64,000 nucleotides of DNA from Terricaulis silvestris (GTDB taxonomy: Bacteria > Pseudomonadota > Alphaproteobacteria > Caulobacterales > Aquidulcibacteraceae), in NCBI RefSeq assembly GCF_009792355.1, contig NZ_CP047045.1, positions 1,364,001 to 1,428,000 of the forward strand, in the 5' to 3' direction. The notes beneath the pieces were generated by a model, which was not told the origin of the DNA, did not search any database, and worked only from the letters and a program-made list of their open reading frames with translations. Shown here piece by piece: positions 33,493 to 41,597 of this stretch; within the stretch, counting starts at the first letter, position 1, and every line of letters starts with the position of its first letter. The translations under genes and the position numbers were made by a program.

Positions 33493-33861
33493 ATGGCCGA
33501 CGATCCGCAAGCCAATGCGCGCCTGCCCATCATTTCCTTCGAGGATTTCCTCAAGGTCGACATCCGCCTCGGCACCATTGTCGACGTGAAGGTGTTCGAG
33601 GAAGCCAAGAAGGCGGCGTACCAGCTCTGGATTGATTTCGGCGATCCGCTGGGCGTCAAGAAGAGCTCCGCGCAAGTCGTGCAGAATTACGACCTCGGCG
33701 AACTGATCGGCCGCCGCGTCGCTGCCGTCGTGAACTTCGAACCGAAGCAGATCGGCAAGTTCATGTCGGAAGTGCTCTGCCTCGGCTTCCCCGACCGCAA
33801 CGGCAACGTCGTACTCTTGAACATCGACCGCCCCGCACTCGAAGGCGGCCGCCTGTACTAG
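33493..33861 (+). CDS. csaA: CsaA-type tRNA-binding/chaperone protein
   Basis: 122 residues of the EMAP-II-like tRNA-binding OB fold: FLKVDIRLGTIVDVKVFEEAKK, WIDFGDPLGVKKSSAQV, LGELIGRRVAAVVNFEPKQIG and SEVLCLGFPD. CsaA binds tRNA and, in Bacillus, assists protein export. The ATG follows AGGAGAGAG. It lies 15 bases after xseB, probably co-transcribed. Confidence 0.92.
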   Translation: MADDPQANARLPIISFEDFLKVDIRLGTIVDVKVFEEAKKAAYQLWIDFGDPLGVKKSSAQVVQNYDLGELIGRRVAAVVNFEPKQIGKFMSEVLCLGFPDRNGNVVLLNIDRPALEGGRLY

Positions 33862-34099
33862 CGCTGGTTAACGCCTCGCTGCTTGATCTCAGCTTCTAAG
33901 CGTCCTGCGCTCTCGATTGATCGAGAGCAACGCTGACCCGGACACGCATCGCGTTGTCCGGCCGGGGGCGTGCCCTTCATCACTAACGCCAGTTCACTCT
34001 CAGCGCGCGTGCGTGGCGCCCGACTTGCCTGAAAGGGGAAGTCCGCCGCCCAACCAGCATCAAACCGGGACGGCGAACGTGATTAACGAAGGCACGCCC

Positions 34100-35224
34100 A
34101 TGACGAACGCCATTTCAGCTCACGGTCTCGCGCTGATCCAAGCCCACGAGGGCTTCCGCGCCGAGCCTGCCCAAATGCCGGACGGAAATTGGGTGGTCGG
34201 CTACAACCACGTGCGCGTCGGCGAGCCGAGCGCGCCGCTTAACCAAGACGAAGCCGCCGATCTGCTCGCGATCGACGTCGCGCCAATCGAAAAACTGGTA
34301 AACGCGCGCGTCAACCAGCCGCTCAACCAATCTCAGTTCGACGCGCTCGCGTCGTTCGCGTTCTCGATCGGCGCCGAAGCGTTCGAGCAAAGCCAAGTGC
34401 TGCGCCGCGTTAACGCTGGCGATTACGTGGCCGCCGCCTGCGCCATGGACGCCTGGCGCAAGTCCGACGTCGCCGGCGAACTCGAAATCGTCGATGCCCT
34501 GGTGCGCCGCCGCGCCGCCGAGAAGGCGATGTTCCTGCAAGACATGCCACTCGAAGCATCGCCATCAGTGTTCATGCGTCCCCAACTCGATCACGCCGCC
34601 TCCATCCTCGGCGCGCCGATCAAATACGCTGCGGCGCCCGCCGTCGGCTCGATCCCGGTCGCCCAGCCCAAGTCTGACTCGGCGGCCGTCATCACCGAGA
34701 TCCTGAAGTCTGAACCAGCCACCGAAACGCTGCTGCTGACCCAAGTCGTACCGGACGATGTGATGGAAGAGGAGGGCGAGATCGTCACCGCCCACGCCAA
34801 GCCGGTTGCTCGCACATTGCAGGAAGCCCGCGAAGCTGCGCGCCGCAGTCACGCCGAAACCATGGCGAACGAGCCGAAGCCGGGCTTCCAACTGTTCAAG
34901 CCGAAGAACGTCATCGCCGCCAACACCGCGCCCGCGCAAATCGATCGCCGCCTGCGTAAGATGCGCCAGCGCGCCGACCGCCATTGGCTGCCGCGCATCG
35001 ACTTCTCCGGTCCGATGCAAAACCTCGGTCTCATCGCGCTCCTGGCGTTCGGCGTCCTGCTGCTCGCCGCCTCTGGTTCGCTCGCGCTCAACGCCAACGG
35101 CCAGATGATTGAATTTGCCGCCTCCGCCGCTGTCGGCGCGCCCGGCATCGCCGCGGTGCTGATGTCGGTGTTCGGCTTCCGCCGCGACGCGCAAGACGAC
35201 GACGCCCAACACGCCAACGCCTGA
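34100..35224 (+). CDS. spmX: SpmX-like polar muramidase-domain membrane protein
   Basis: 374 residues. An N-terminal GH24 (T4 lysozyme-type) muramidase domain covers about 1-145, with the catalytic Glu17 in HEGFRAEP. An acidic, low-complexity middle region (about 170-310) follows, then two C-terminal membrane helices (about 310-334 and 338-362). This order is that of Caulobacter SpmX, the polar scaffold that recruits and activates the DivJ kinase at the stalked pole. As in SpmX, the usual catalytic Asp and Thr are altered (Met26 and Val38 here) while LPDG/MPDGNW-x-x-GY is kept. A GTG seven codons upstream is a possible start. Confidence 0.82.
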   Translation: MTNAISAHGLALIQAHEGFRAEPAQMPDGNWVVGYNHVRVGEPSAPLNQDEAADLLAIDVAPIEKLVNARVNQPLNQSQFDALASFAFSIGAEAFEQSQVLRRVNAGDYVAAACAMDAWRKSDVAGELEIVDALVRRRAAEKAMFLQDMPLEASPSVFMRPQLDHAASILGAPIKYAAAPAVGSIPVAQPKSDSAAVITEILKSEPATETLLLTQVVPDDVMEEEGEIVTAHAKPVARTLQEAREAARRSHAETMANEPKPGFQLFKPKNVIAANTAPAQIDRRLRKMRQRADRHWLPRIDFSGPMQNLGLIALLAFGVLLLAASGSLALNANGQMIEFAASAAVGAPGIAAVLMSVFGFRRDAQDDDAQHANA

Positions 35225-35248
35225 TCATTTCCCTTTGCTGGTGAACCT

Positions 35249-35283
35249 TAAGGGGCGGGAGCAATCCCGCCCCTTTTCTTTTT
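35249..35283 (+). terminator. Rho-independent terminator after spmX
   Basis: Stem AAGGGGCGGGA/TCCCGCCCCTT with loop GCAA, followed by TTCTTTTTC. Confidence 0.92.
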
Positions 35284-35330
35284 CGGAACGCGTCGACCGG
35301 ACCCGCATTGTTCAATCCGGAGGATTGATC

Positions 35331-35651
35331 ATGCCCGCCAAATCGAAAGCCCAACAGAAAGCCGCCGGCGCAGCACTCTCCGCCAAGCGCGGCGAAACCA
35401 AACGCTCCGAACTCATCGGCGCCTCGCGCCAGATGTACGATTCCATGAGTGAAAAGCAGCTCGACGAATTCGCCTCGACCAAGCGCAAAGGCAAACCCGA
35501 CTACACCCCCGATAGCCCGATCCCGGCCAAGAAAGCCAAGCGCAAACGCGCCGCCAAGAAAGCCGCCGCCACCCGCGCCAAGAATGCCAAGAAGAAAAAG
35601 GCCGCGCCGAAGAAGGCTGCCAAAAAGAAAGCCGCCAAAAAGCGGCGCTAG
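35331..35651 (+). CDS. DUF3008 protein with H1-like basic tail
   Basis: 106 residues. The N-terminal 58 residues (PAKSKAQQKAAGAAL, KRSELIGASRQMYDSMSEKQ and ASTKRKGKPDY) match the DUF3008 family. The C-terminal 40 residues are Lys/Ala repeats (AAKKAAATRAKNAKKKKAA) like histone H1. Likely a nucleoid- or RNA-associated stress protein. GGAGGATTG precedes the ATG. A hairpin shared with minus-strand ORFs follows. Confidence 0.8.
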   Translation: MPAKSKAQQKAAGAALSAKRGETKRSELIGASRQMYDSMSEKQLDEFASTKRKGKPDYTPDSPIPAKKAKRKRAAKKAAATRAKNAKKKKAAPKKAAKKKAAKKRR

Positions 35652-35659
35652 AAACAACC

Positions 35660-35689
35660 GAGGGGCCGCAGCTTTCGCCGCGGCCCCTC
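35660..35689. terminator. Hairpin between converging transcripts
   Basis: Stem GAGGGGCCGC/GCGGCCCCTC. No T-run on the plus strand; on the minus strand GGTTGTTTC follows. It separates the DUF3008 gene from the minus-strand small ORFs. Confidence 0.7.
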
Positions 35690-35702
35690 CATTGTCAGTC
35701 CC

Positions 35703-35834
35703 CTATGGGCGACAGCTTAAGCGAGGATCAAACCCGTATTCGAGGTGATCCGCGCCGTTCGTGTTGCCCCTGAGTGACAATGAGACATGGATCACCTCCT
35801 TTTCTGACTGGCCGGCGACGTTCACCGGCTTCAT
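35703..35834 (-). CDS. Possible 43-residue small ORF (alternative 23-residue ORF inside)
   Basis: From an ATG at 35834 a frame of 43 residues runs to 35703 (starting MKPVNVAGQSEKEV, ending EYGFDPRLSCRP); third codon positions are about 69 percent GC. No ribosome binding site precedes it. Inside it, in another frame, a 23-residue ORF (35788 to 35717) is preceded by AAAAGGAGGTGATCC, a match to nearly the full anti-Shine-Dalgarno complement. Only one need be real. This fills most of the roughly 300-base gap before the lipoprotein genes. Confidence 0.35.
   Translation of the reverse strand: MKPVNVAGQSEKEVIHVSLSLRGNTNGADHLEYGFDPRLSCRP
35742..35798 (-). promoter_or_regulatory. Inverted repeat that could mask an extended Shine-Dalgarno
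   Basis: GAGGTGATCC (35742-35751) and GGATCACCTC (35789-35798) form a perfect 10-base inverted repeat. On the minus strand the second arm contains the extended ribosome binding site of the 23-residue ORF, so pairing would hide it. Confidence 0.4.
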
Positions 35835-35950
35835 GCTTGCGAAGATAGGGTGCGTCGCCGCCGATGAAAAGCGCCATGGCTAACGCGTGCTGCGTCTGGC
35901 GTATTGTTGCGACGAGTAGGGCACGCGAGGCGAAAATGTGGCGCCGCGAG

Positions 35951-36538
35951 TTACGGCCGCTCCGGCGTCAGCGAGCCGAGCAGCGTCGCCCGATCGCCGG
36001 CCATCGCGACGCACGCGTTGCTCTCGCCGCCGTCGGGATAGCAGAACAACGGACCCTGTGCGCCGCGCGCGCCTTCGTAGGTGTTGCGCGTCACGCCGCT
36101 CGCCGGCTGGAAGCCCGGCGGCTTCGCAGCGCCAGCGGGCCATGCCGGCAGCGTGTCAGCGGTCGCCGGATCGGCGGTGTTGGAGATCCACTCTTCGAGT
36201 TCGTTGCGCAGCCCGGTCTGATCGCCGTTCGGATTGAACGCGAGCGGCACTTGCGCGGTGGGATAGGATTGCGTGAACAGGACCGCGCCTTGTTGCGACG
36301 AAATGCGGATCGTCGCCGTCGCTTCGCGGCATGTCGCGCCGCGCGCTTCGCCTTCGACGACATAATACTGGCTGCCGACAGCAGACCAATCGCGTGACGA
36401 TTCCGCAAAGCAGCCCGCGGATTCCGCGCCGCTCGGCGTCGTCGATGCGACGTCTTCGACCTTTGCTTCATTGGCCGCGGGCGGAGAACACGCCGCCGCG
36501 AGAACGAGCAGCGAGAGAGCCAGAGTCGTACGCTTCAT
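35951..36538 (-). CDS. Lipoprotein of unknown function, tandem member 3
   Basis: 195 residues with a lipobox (VLAAACSPP). The mature domain has paired Cys (GCFAESSRDW and ATCREATATIRI) and a C-terminal block GPLFCYPDGGESNACVAM, which corresponds to LPMLCHFSG...TCVFW in the next gene and LPMFCYAAA...QCLVI in the third. The middle NELEEWISNTADPATADTLP also aligns with those genes. It is last of three co-oriented genes joined by ATGA overlaps. Function unknown. Confidence 0.68.
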   Translation of the reverse strand: MKRTTLALSLLVLAAACSPPAANEAKVEDVASTTPSGAESAGCFAESSRDWSAVGSQYYVVEGEARGATCREATATIRISSQQGAVLFTQSYPTAQVPLAFNPNGDQTGLRNELEEWISNTADPATADTLPAWPAGAAKPPGFQPASGVTRNTYEGARGAQGPLFCYPDGGESNACVAMAGDRATLLGSLTPERP

Positions 36539-37053
36539 AAATTCGTCTCCTCGACAGCACGGTCAATAAAATGCCCTGCGCCGCCTGCCGCTGGCTCCCA
36601 GAACACGCACGTCTGCCGTGCTGTTCCGGAAAAATGGCATAACATCGGCAGATCGCGGGCGCGGACGTCCTCATATGTGAGTTGATCGAGCATGGTCTGG
36701 CCAGGGACCAAATCGTCCCAAGCCGGCGCGGCCTGCGTCGTTTCCAGCACCGGCAGCACCCAGCGATCCAGGAATTGTTGCGTGTGTTCCGTGTCTTCGG
36801 GCGCAAACACGTCGCCAAACGCATGCCGCAGCGGTGCGCTCCACGACCAGATCGCGAAGCCCTCGGCGTCGCGCACGACATAAAGCCCGATCGCCTTGTC
36901 GCACGAGGACCCGATCGCCTGCGCCGTGATCGTATCCACAGCGTCCGAGCTGCCGAACGAAAACGCGTGCGTCGCTTCGAGATTGCACCCGGCCGGCGCC
37001 TGCGGCGAGCACGCCGCCAATGCGACGAACAATGCCGCGATCAGAACCCTCAT
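36535..37053 (-). CDS. Lipoprotein of unknown function, tandem member 2
   Basis: 172 residues starting at 37053 (ATGA overlap with the gene upstream). Lipobox VALAACSPQ. Shared features with its neighbours: an early CNLE region, DTITAQAIGSSCDKAIGLYV, a helix ending QFLDRWVLP, and RARDLPMLCHFSGTARQTCV. The four mature Cys could form two disulfides. It overlaps member 3 by ATGA. Confidence 0.68.
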   Translation of the reverse strand: MRVLIAALFVALAACSPQAPAGCNLEATHAFSFGSSDAVDTITAQAIGSSCDKAIGLYVVRDAEGFAIWSWSAPLRHAFGDVFAPEDTEHTQQFLDRWVLPVLETTQAAPAWDDLVPGQTMLDQLTYEDVRARDLPMLCHFSGTARQTCVFWEPAAGGAGHFIDRAVEETNL

Positions 37054-37613
37054 GGTCCGTAAGCCACGATCATCGCCGGCGCGTTCGAGGCCGGATCGAT
37101 GACGAGGCACTGTGTCGCTTCCACCGCCGCCGCGTAGCAGAACATCGGCAGATTACGCGCCCGCAGCATCTCGTAGGTCTCGCGGTCGAATGGCGTGTCG
37201 TACGCAAACGTCGTCGCGCTTTCAGTCAACGTCGCCACGCCTTCGAGCCATTCCGGCAGCGTGTTCGACGTCGTAGCCGAGACATTGGCCCAGCCCGCGA
37301 GGAACTCATCCATTTGCGCTTCGGTCACCGCGGGCGCGCCTTCAGGCGGGATCCCGCCGGCCGTCATGTCAAAATAGGTCGATGCAAACGCCCACAGCGG
37401 ATCGCCGTCAGCATTGCGCGCCACGAACATCACCGCCGCTTGCGCGCAGCTTGGGCCTTCGGAGCGTGTCGTGATCGTGTCCGGCGCGTCGGCGTTGCTC
37501 CACGTCACCTCATGCATGGCGACGCGCTCGCATCCCGCGACGTTGGAACTTGTCTGACGTTCGCCGCACGCGCCGAGCGCAAGCAAAGCGAACGCAAATG
37601 CGAAATGCCGCAT
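37050..37613 (-). CDS. Lipoprotein of unknown function, tandem member 1
   Basis: 187 residues; the start at 37613 begins the signal peptide (RHFAFAFALLALGACGERQ). The mature part includes AGCERVAMHEVTWSNADAPD, DTITTRSEGPSCAQAAVMFVA, MDEFLAGWANVSATTSNTLP and RARNLPMFCYAAAVEATQCL. The DTIT...SC-x-A and R-x-LPM-x-C blocks are shared with member 2, so the genes arose by duplication. First gene of the operon. Confidence 0.68.
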   Translation of the reverse strand: MRHFAFAFALLALGACGERQTSSNVAGCERVAMHEVTWSNADAPDTITTRSEGPSCAQAAVMFVARNADGDPLWAFASTYFDMTAGGIPPEGAPAVTEAQMDEFLAGWANVSATTSNTLPEWLEGVATLTESATTFAYDTPFDRETYEMLRARNLPMFCYAAAVEATQCLVIDPASNAPAMIVAYGP

Positions 37614-37667
37614 CGCGCCCTCCGAAAGTGGCGCGACCATAGCGGCGCGAAACGCGGACGCCAGCCT

Positions 37668-39464
37668 CTATTCGGCGATTTCGAGTGCGCCGCTCGCGGC
37701 CAGATCGCCGATGGCGTCGGTCGAAGGCGCATTGAACAGGCCGTGCGGACGTTGCAGCGCAGCGACGGCGGCTTCGTATCCCGCCGTCACGCACTCATCG
37801 AAGCGCTTCCAATCGCGCATATCGACGTCGGCCATCTCAGGCGCGATCAGCAGATCGGCGCCGGAGCGGCCTTCCCACGGATCAACGGCCAAAGTCGCTG
37901 CGCGCATCAGCAACGACGCGATCGGTGGTGCGCCTTGGAACCCGTGCGCGGCGACCCAACTGAAGAAGCCGGGCGGATTGCGGAAGTCTTCAATGTCGAT
38001 GCCATCGCGCCGCGCTACATCGACTCCGATGATCGGGCCGCGATGCATGTCGCGAAGCACATCGACCGGAAAATTCAGCAACACCGCGCCATCGACCAGC
38101 AATTCGTGATCGCCCACCACCACGGGCGGAAGAATGCCAGGCAGCGATATTGACGCGCGCAGTGCTTTGCGCAGCGATCCAGCCCGATGCACGCGAATGG
38201 CGCCGGCGATGAGATTGGTGGATACCGCGAAGAACGGCGTGGTCAAATCCTCGATCAGCGTCTCGCCGAAATGCTCTTGCAGGCGGTCATCGACGCGGCG
38301 CCCGCGCACCATGCCGACGACGGGAATGACGTAATCGCCGAGCGGATTGGTTTCGACGAACGCTTTGCGGATGCGGTACTCGATCTCGTTGTCGTCCCAC
38401 CCCATCGCGGCGCACGCGGCAATCACGCCGCCCATCGACGTGCCGCCAAGAATATCGAACGGAAGTCCCGCTTCGCGCAGCGCGCGGATGACGCCGATAT
38501 GTGCGTAGGCGCGCGCGCCGCCACCGGAGAGCACAAGCCCAACCGATTTGCGCGCGATGATGCGCGCCAGCCGCGCCGCGTCTTCGTCTTCCAGTCCGCG
38601 CCAGTGAAACAGCCGCGCGGCTTCGGCCGCAACGCGCCACTCGTCGGTGGTCGCGGCCTTACGATCCATGCCGTGATGCAAGAGAATGACGTCGACCAAG
38701 CGGAATTGCCGCGCGGGTGAGGGATCCTCCGGCGGCAGCAGCGGCGTCGATGGCCGCGCATCGGCGCGCGCGAAATACCAGATGCGATCCGCCTGGCGGA
38801 TGCAGGTGCGAAACCACCGCGTGTCGGCGATCGGCGAGATCAGGAACACGGCGTCGTTCTTCGCTTCGAGCGCATCGAACCATGCGCTGCTCGCGCCGTC
38901 GGCGCTGATAGAGCGCTCGTCCTCTTCGGTAATGATCGCCGCACGCGCGCCCAACCGCTTCAGCGCCGCTTGCAGCGTGCGCGCGCGCAGCATGATGTCG
39001 ATCGTCGGCGAGGTGGAGATGAAGGCATAGACCTTCGGATCGGCGCGCGGGCTGACCTTGGTGTTGGCGCGGGCGCGCGTCAACATCAGCCGCGCCATGT
39101 GTTCCATCATCGCCGGATGGGCGTGCACGAGAAAGTCGAACGCATTCGGCGGCAGCCGCAGCACTTCGCTGTCGCGCATCGCAAACACAGACGACGAGTG
39201 CGGCTCGCGCGCGATCATCGCCATTTCGCCGACCGGCTCGCCAGGCCGGATGTAGCCCAACAATTGATGGCCGCCCCGGTCGACGGGCTTGAAGGCGGCC
39301 AGCGAACCCGAAACCAGGAAGTAAACGCCTTCCGGCGGCTCGCCCGCATTCATTAGCGACCAGCCGGCCGGGACCGAGAACCACTCCGTCATCGCGTCCA
39401 TAGCCAGCAGGACGTCGTTCGGCGCGGCGTTTAGGAATTTGAACTCGGCGAGGCTCGGTTTCAT
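37668..39464 (-). CDS. Cyclic-nucleotide-binding domain / patatin-like phospholipase
   Basis: 598 residues. An N-terminal cNMP-binding fold (about 10-125, with GEPVGEMAMIAREPHSSSV where the ligand Arg would sit) is followed by a linker domain and a patatin domain (about 310-510). The patatin domain has the oxyanion loop GGGARAYAHIG, the nucleophile GTSMGG and the catalytic DGA in LLVDGAVLLN. The layout matches NTE/PlpD-type esterases: a cytosolic or membrane-associated phospholipase gated by a ligand-binding domain. It is divergent from the dual-TIR gene with about 106 bases between starts. Confidence 0.9.
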   Translation of the reverse strand: MKPSLAEFKFLNAAPNDVLLAMDAMTEWFSVPAGWSLMNAGEPPEGVYFLVSGSLAAFKPVDRGGHQLLGYIRPGEPVGEMAMIAREPHSSSVFAMRDSEVLRLPPNAFDFLVHAHPAMMEHMARLMLTRARANTKVSPRADPKVYAFISTSPTIDIMLRARTLQAALKRLGARAAIITEEDERSISADGASSAWFDALEAKNDAVFLISPIADTRWFRTCIRQADRIWYFARADARPSTPLLPPEDPSPARQFRLVDVILLHHGMDRKAATTDEWRVAAEAARLFHWRGLEDEDAARLARIIARKSVGLVLSGGGARAYAHIGVIRALREAGLPFDILGGTSMGGVIAACAAMGWDDNEIEYRIRKAFVETNPLGDYVIPVVGMVRGRRVDDRLQEHFGETLIEDLTTPFFAVSTNLIAGAIRVHRAGSLRKALRASISLPGILPPVVVGDHELLVDGAVLLNFPVDVLRDMHRGPIIGVDVARRDGIDIEDFRNPPGFFSWVAAHGFQGAPPIASLLMRAATLAVDPWEGRSGADLLIAPEMADVDMRDWKRFDECVTAGYEAAVAALQRPHGLFNAPSTDAIGDLAASGALEIAE

Positions 39465-39570
39465 GGATGTCCCGTAACCGAGGATAGGGCGCGTTTATTA
39501 AGGCGCAATGAGAGGAGGTGCGGCGGCGCGGCGGTTTTCAGGCCCCGGAGGCGTGCTAAGAGGGCCGCCC

Positions 39571-40803
39571 ATGACTGTTTTCATCGCGCACGCCCCCGCC
39601 GACCAGGACGCCGCCGAAGCCCTCGAAAAATTCATAGAACGCCGCGGCCAGTTCGCCGAGCTCGACGACGGCCAGACCGCGATGCGCCCCGTGCAACCCA
39701 ACGACGTGGTTGTACTGCTGATTTCACAGAAATTGGTGTTCGCACCGACGCGGCTTCGGCTTGAGCAGCGCGCGCTGGATGCCTGGGCTGAAGGCCGACT
39801 CGTCGCGGTAAAGCTGGATCATGGCATCGCGCCGGTCGGCTTGCGTGATCTCCCATTTATCGACGCCAGCTTCGAAGCGCAGCGCGAGTTCAAGTGGCAG
39901 GAAGTCGCGAACACGATCCGCGATCGCCTGAAAGCGCCGCCCGCCTCACGCACCCCGCCACCGAGCGGTGGACCCGCGCCGCCCTGGCGCGATCATTTGA
40001 AGAAGATCGACGCCGCACGCGAAACCGCTGAAGGGCGGAGTGACGCCGAAGTGGTGCGCAAGAAGGCTGCCGGTTCGTCACGCGTCGCGTTGCTGGTGTG
40101 CCTGATACTGATGTTGCCCGGCCTCGGCGCGTTGATTGCGAGCGGCGCGATCTGGCTAGTGAACCGCATCGGCCCGACGCCGGGCACGTTCGCCGATTTG
40201 CTTGCGGGCATCGATGCCCTCGGCGTCGCGTGGGGTCTGCCGTCCGGGATTACTGTGCCGATCTTCGGCGCGGCGATCGTGTTGATGGTTCTCGCGCCGA
40301 TTGGCTACGTGCTCTCGCGCGGCGCAGCGCGGCGCAAGATGGATGAGTACGCCAAGGAACATCCCGAGATTTATGAGGACTACGAAGCGCCGGTGGCGCC
40401 GCCGACGACGGACGCTGTGTTCGTCTCCTACGCCCGCGCCAACGCCACGAGCGTGCTGCCGGTGATCGAGGGCGCAAAGGAGCAGGGGCGCACATTCTGG
40501 CTCGATCAGCAGAACATTGCCGGCGGTGAAGGCTGGGCCGGCGAAATCGTGCGCGCCATCAAAGCCGCCAAGGGCGTTTTAGTGATGTGCTCGAAGGCCG
40601 CGTTCGAGAGCGACCACGTCAAGCGCGAGATTTATCTGGCCGACCGCTATCGCAAAAAACTGGTGCCAGTGTTCATTGAGCAAGCCGAGCCGCCGGAAGA
40701 TTTCGAATACTTCTTTGCCGGCGTGCAAATGACAAATTTGTTCGAGACGCCCGAGGCCGAGCGTCCAGAAGCCCTCGTCCGCGCCCTGGGAGCCGCGTCA
40801 TGA
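39571..40803 (+). CDS. Dual TIR-domain membrane protein
   Basis: 410 residues. An N-terminal TIR-like domain (1-120: TVFIAHAPADQDAAEALEKF ... NDVVVLLISQK) precedes a Pro-rich linker, two membrane helices (about 171-198 and 228-248), and a C-terminal TIR domain (282-395: AVFVSYARANATSVLP, FWLDQQNIAGGEGW, VLVMCSKAAFESDHVKREIY). Glu353 in KREIYLA sits where TIR NADases have the catalytic Glu; Glu65 is the equivalent candidate in the first domain. Bacterial TIRs cleave NAD+ or make cyclic ADP-ribose signals, often in phage defence. It overlaps the enoyl-CoA hydratase start (ATGA). Confidence 0.82.
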   Translation: MTVFIAHAPADQDAAEALEKFIERRGQFAELDDGQTAMRPVQPNDVVVLLISQKLVFAPTRLRLEQRALDAWAEGRLVAVKLDHGIAPVGLRDLPFIDASFEAQREFKWQEVANTIRDRLKAPPASRTPPPSGGPAPPWRDHLKKIDAARETAEGRSDAEVVRKKAAGSSRVALLVCLILMLPGLGALIASGAIWLVNRIGPTPGTFADLLAGIDALGVAWGLPSGITVPIFGAAIVLMVLAPIGYVLSRGAARRKMDEYAKEHPEIYEDYEAPVAPPTTDAVFVSYARANATSVLPVIEGAKEQGRTFWLDQQNIAGGEGWAGEIVRAIKAAKGVLVMCSKAAFESDHVKREIYLADRYRKKLVPVFIEQAEPPEDFEYFFAGVQMTNLFETPEAERPEALVRALGAAS

Positions 40804-41597
40804 CCCTCGCACCTGATCCTGTTCTGCTCGATGTTTCGCCGGAAGGCGTCGCAATATTGACGCTCAATCAGCCCGAGAAACGCAACGCGTTCGATGAGCT
40901 GATGATCGCCAACCTCTCGGAGCAGTTCGAAACCCTGAAGGGCGCCGATCACGTCCGCGTCGTCTTCATCCGCGGCGCCGGGCCAACACTCTGCGCCGGC
41001 GCCGACATCGACTGGATGCGCCGCGGCGGTGAACGCACCGTTGCCGACAACGAGGCCGATGCGCTCGCGCTTGCGCGCATGCTTCGCCATCTCCACGAAT
41101 TACCGCAACTCACCGTCGCCGTCGCGCACGGTGCGGCCATGGGCGGCGGCGCTGGCTTGCTCGCGGCCTGCGACATCGCCATCGCGGTGAAGGACACCAA
41201 GATCCGCTTCTCGGAAGTGTGCCTCGGCCTCACCCCCGCAACGATCGCGCCTTACGTGGTCGAAGCGGTCGGTCCGCGTTGGGCAAAAGCGCTGTTCGCA
41301 AGTGCGGAAAGTTTCGATGCCGAATGGGCGGAGAAGATCGGCCTCGTCCAATACACGGTAGAGGACGAAGCGGCCTTGAAGGGCATGATGGAACATGTGT
41401 CCGATTTAGCGCTGGCTGCCGCGCCTGGCGCCGTTGCTGATGCAAAAGCGCTGGTGCGTTTCGTGACAGGGCATAAGATCGACGACGCTTTGTCGAAGGA
41501 GACCGCCCGTCGCATCGCCGTTCGGCGCGCGTCCGCGGAAGGCAAAGAGGGCCTCGCCGCGTTTCTCGAGAAGCGCAAGCCGGAGTGGAACTCGTGA
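40800..41597 (+). CDS. Enoyl-CoA hydratase/isomerase (methylglutaconyl-CoA hydratase-like)
   Basis: 265 residues of the crotonase fold. The oxyanion-hole regions are RGAGPTLCAGADIDWM and AAMGGGAGLLAACDIAIA. The Glu pair position reads FSEVCLGLTPATIAPYVVEAVG, the pattern of methylglutaconyl-CoA hydratases of leucine breakdown. It begins in the stop of the TIR gene and ends in a GTGA overlap with the next gene. Confidence 0.88.
   Translation: MTLAPDPVLLDVSPEGVAILTLNQPEKRNAFDELMIANLSEQFETLKGADHVRVVFIRGAGPTLCAGADIDWMRRGGERTVADNEADALALARMLRHLHELPQLTVAVAHGAAMGGGAGLLAACDIAIAVKDTKIRFSEVCLGLTPATIAPYVVEAVGPRWAKALFASAESFDAEWAEKIGLVQYTVEDEAALKGMMEHVSDLALAAAPGAVADAKALVRFVTGHKIDDALSKETARRIAVRRASAEGKEGLAAFLEKRKPEWNS

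Noticed and set aside
35786-35801. Plus-strand sequence resembling the 3' end of 16S rRNA
   Set aside because: The match covers only about 15 bases (GGATCACCTCCTTTT) with no further rRNA sequence, so it is not an rRNA fragment. It is better read as the complement of an extended Shine-Dalgarno on the minus strand, or chance.
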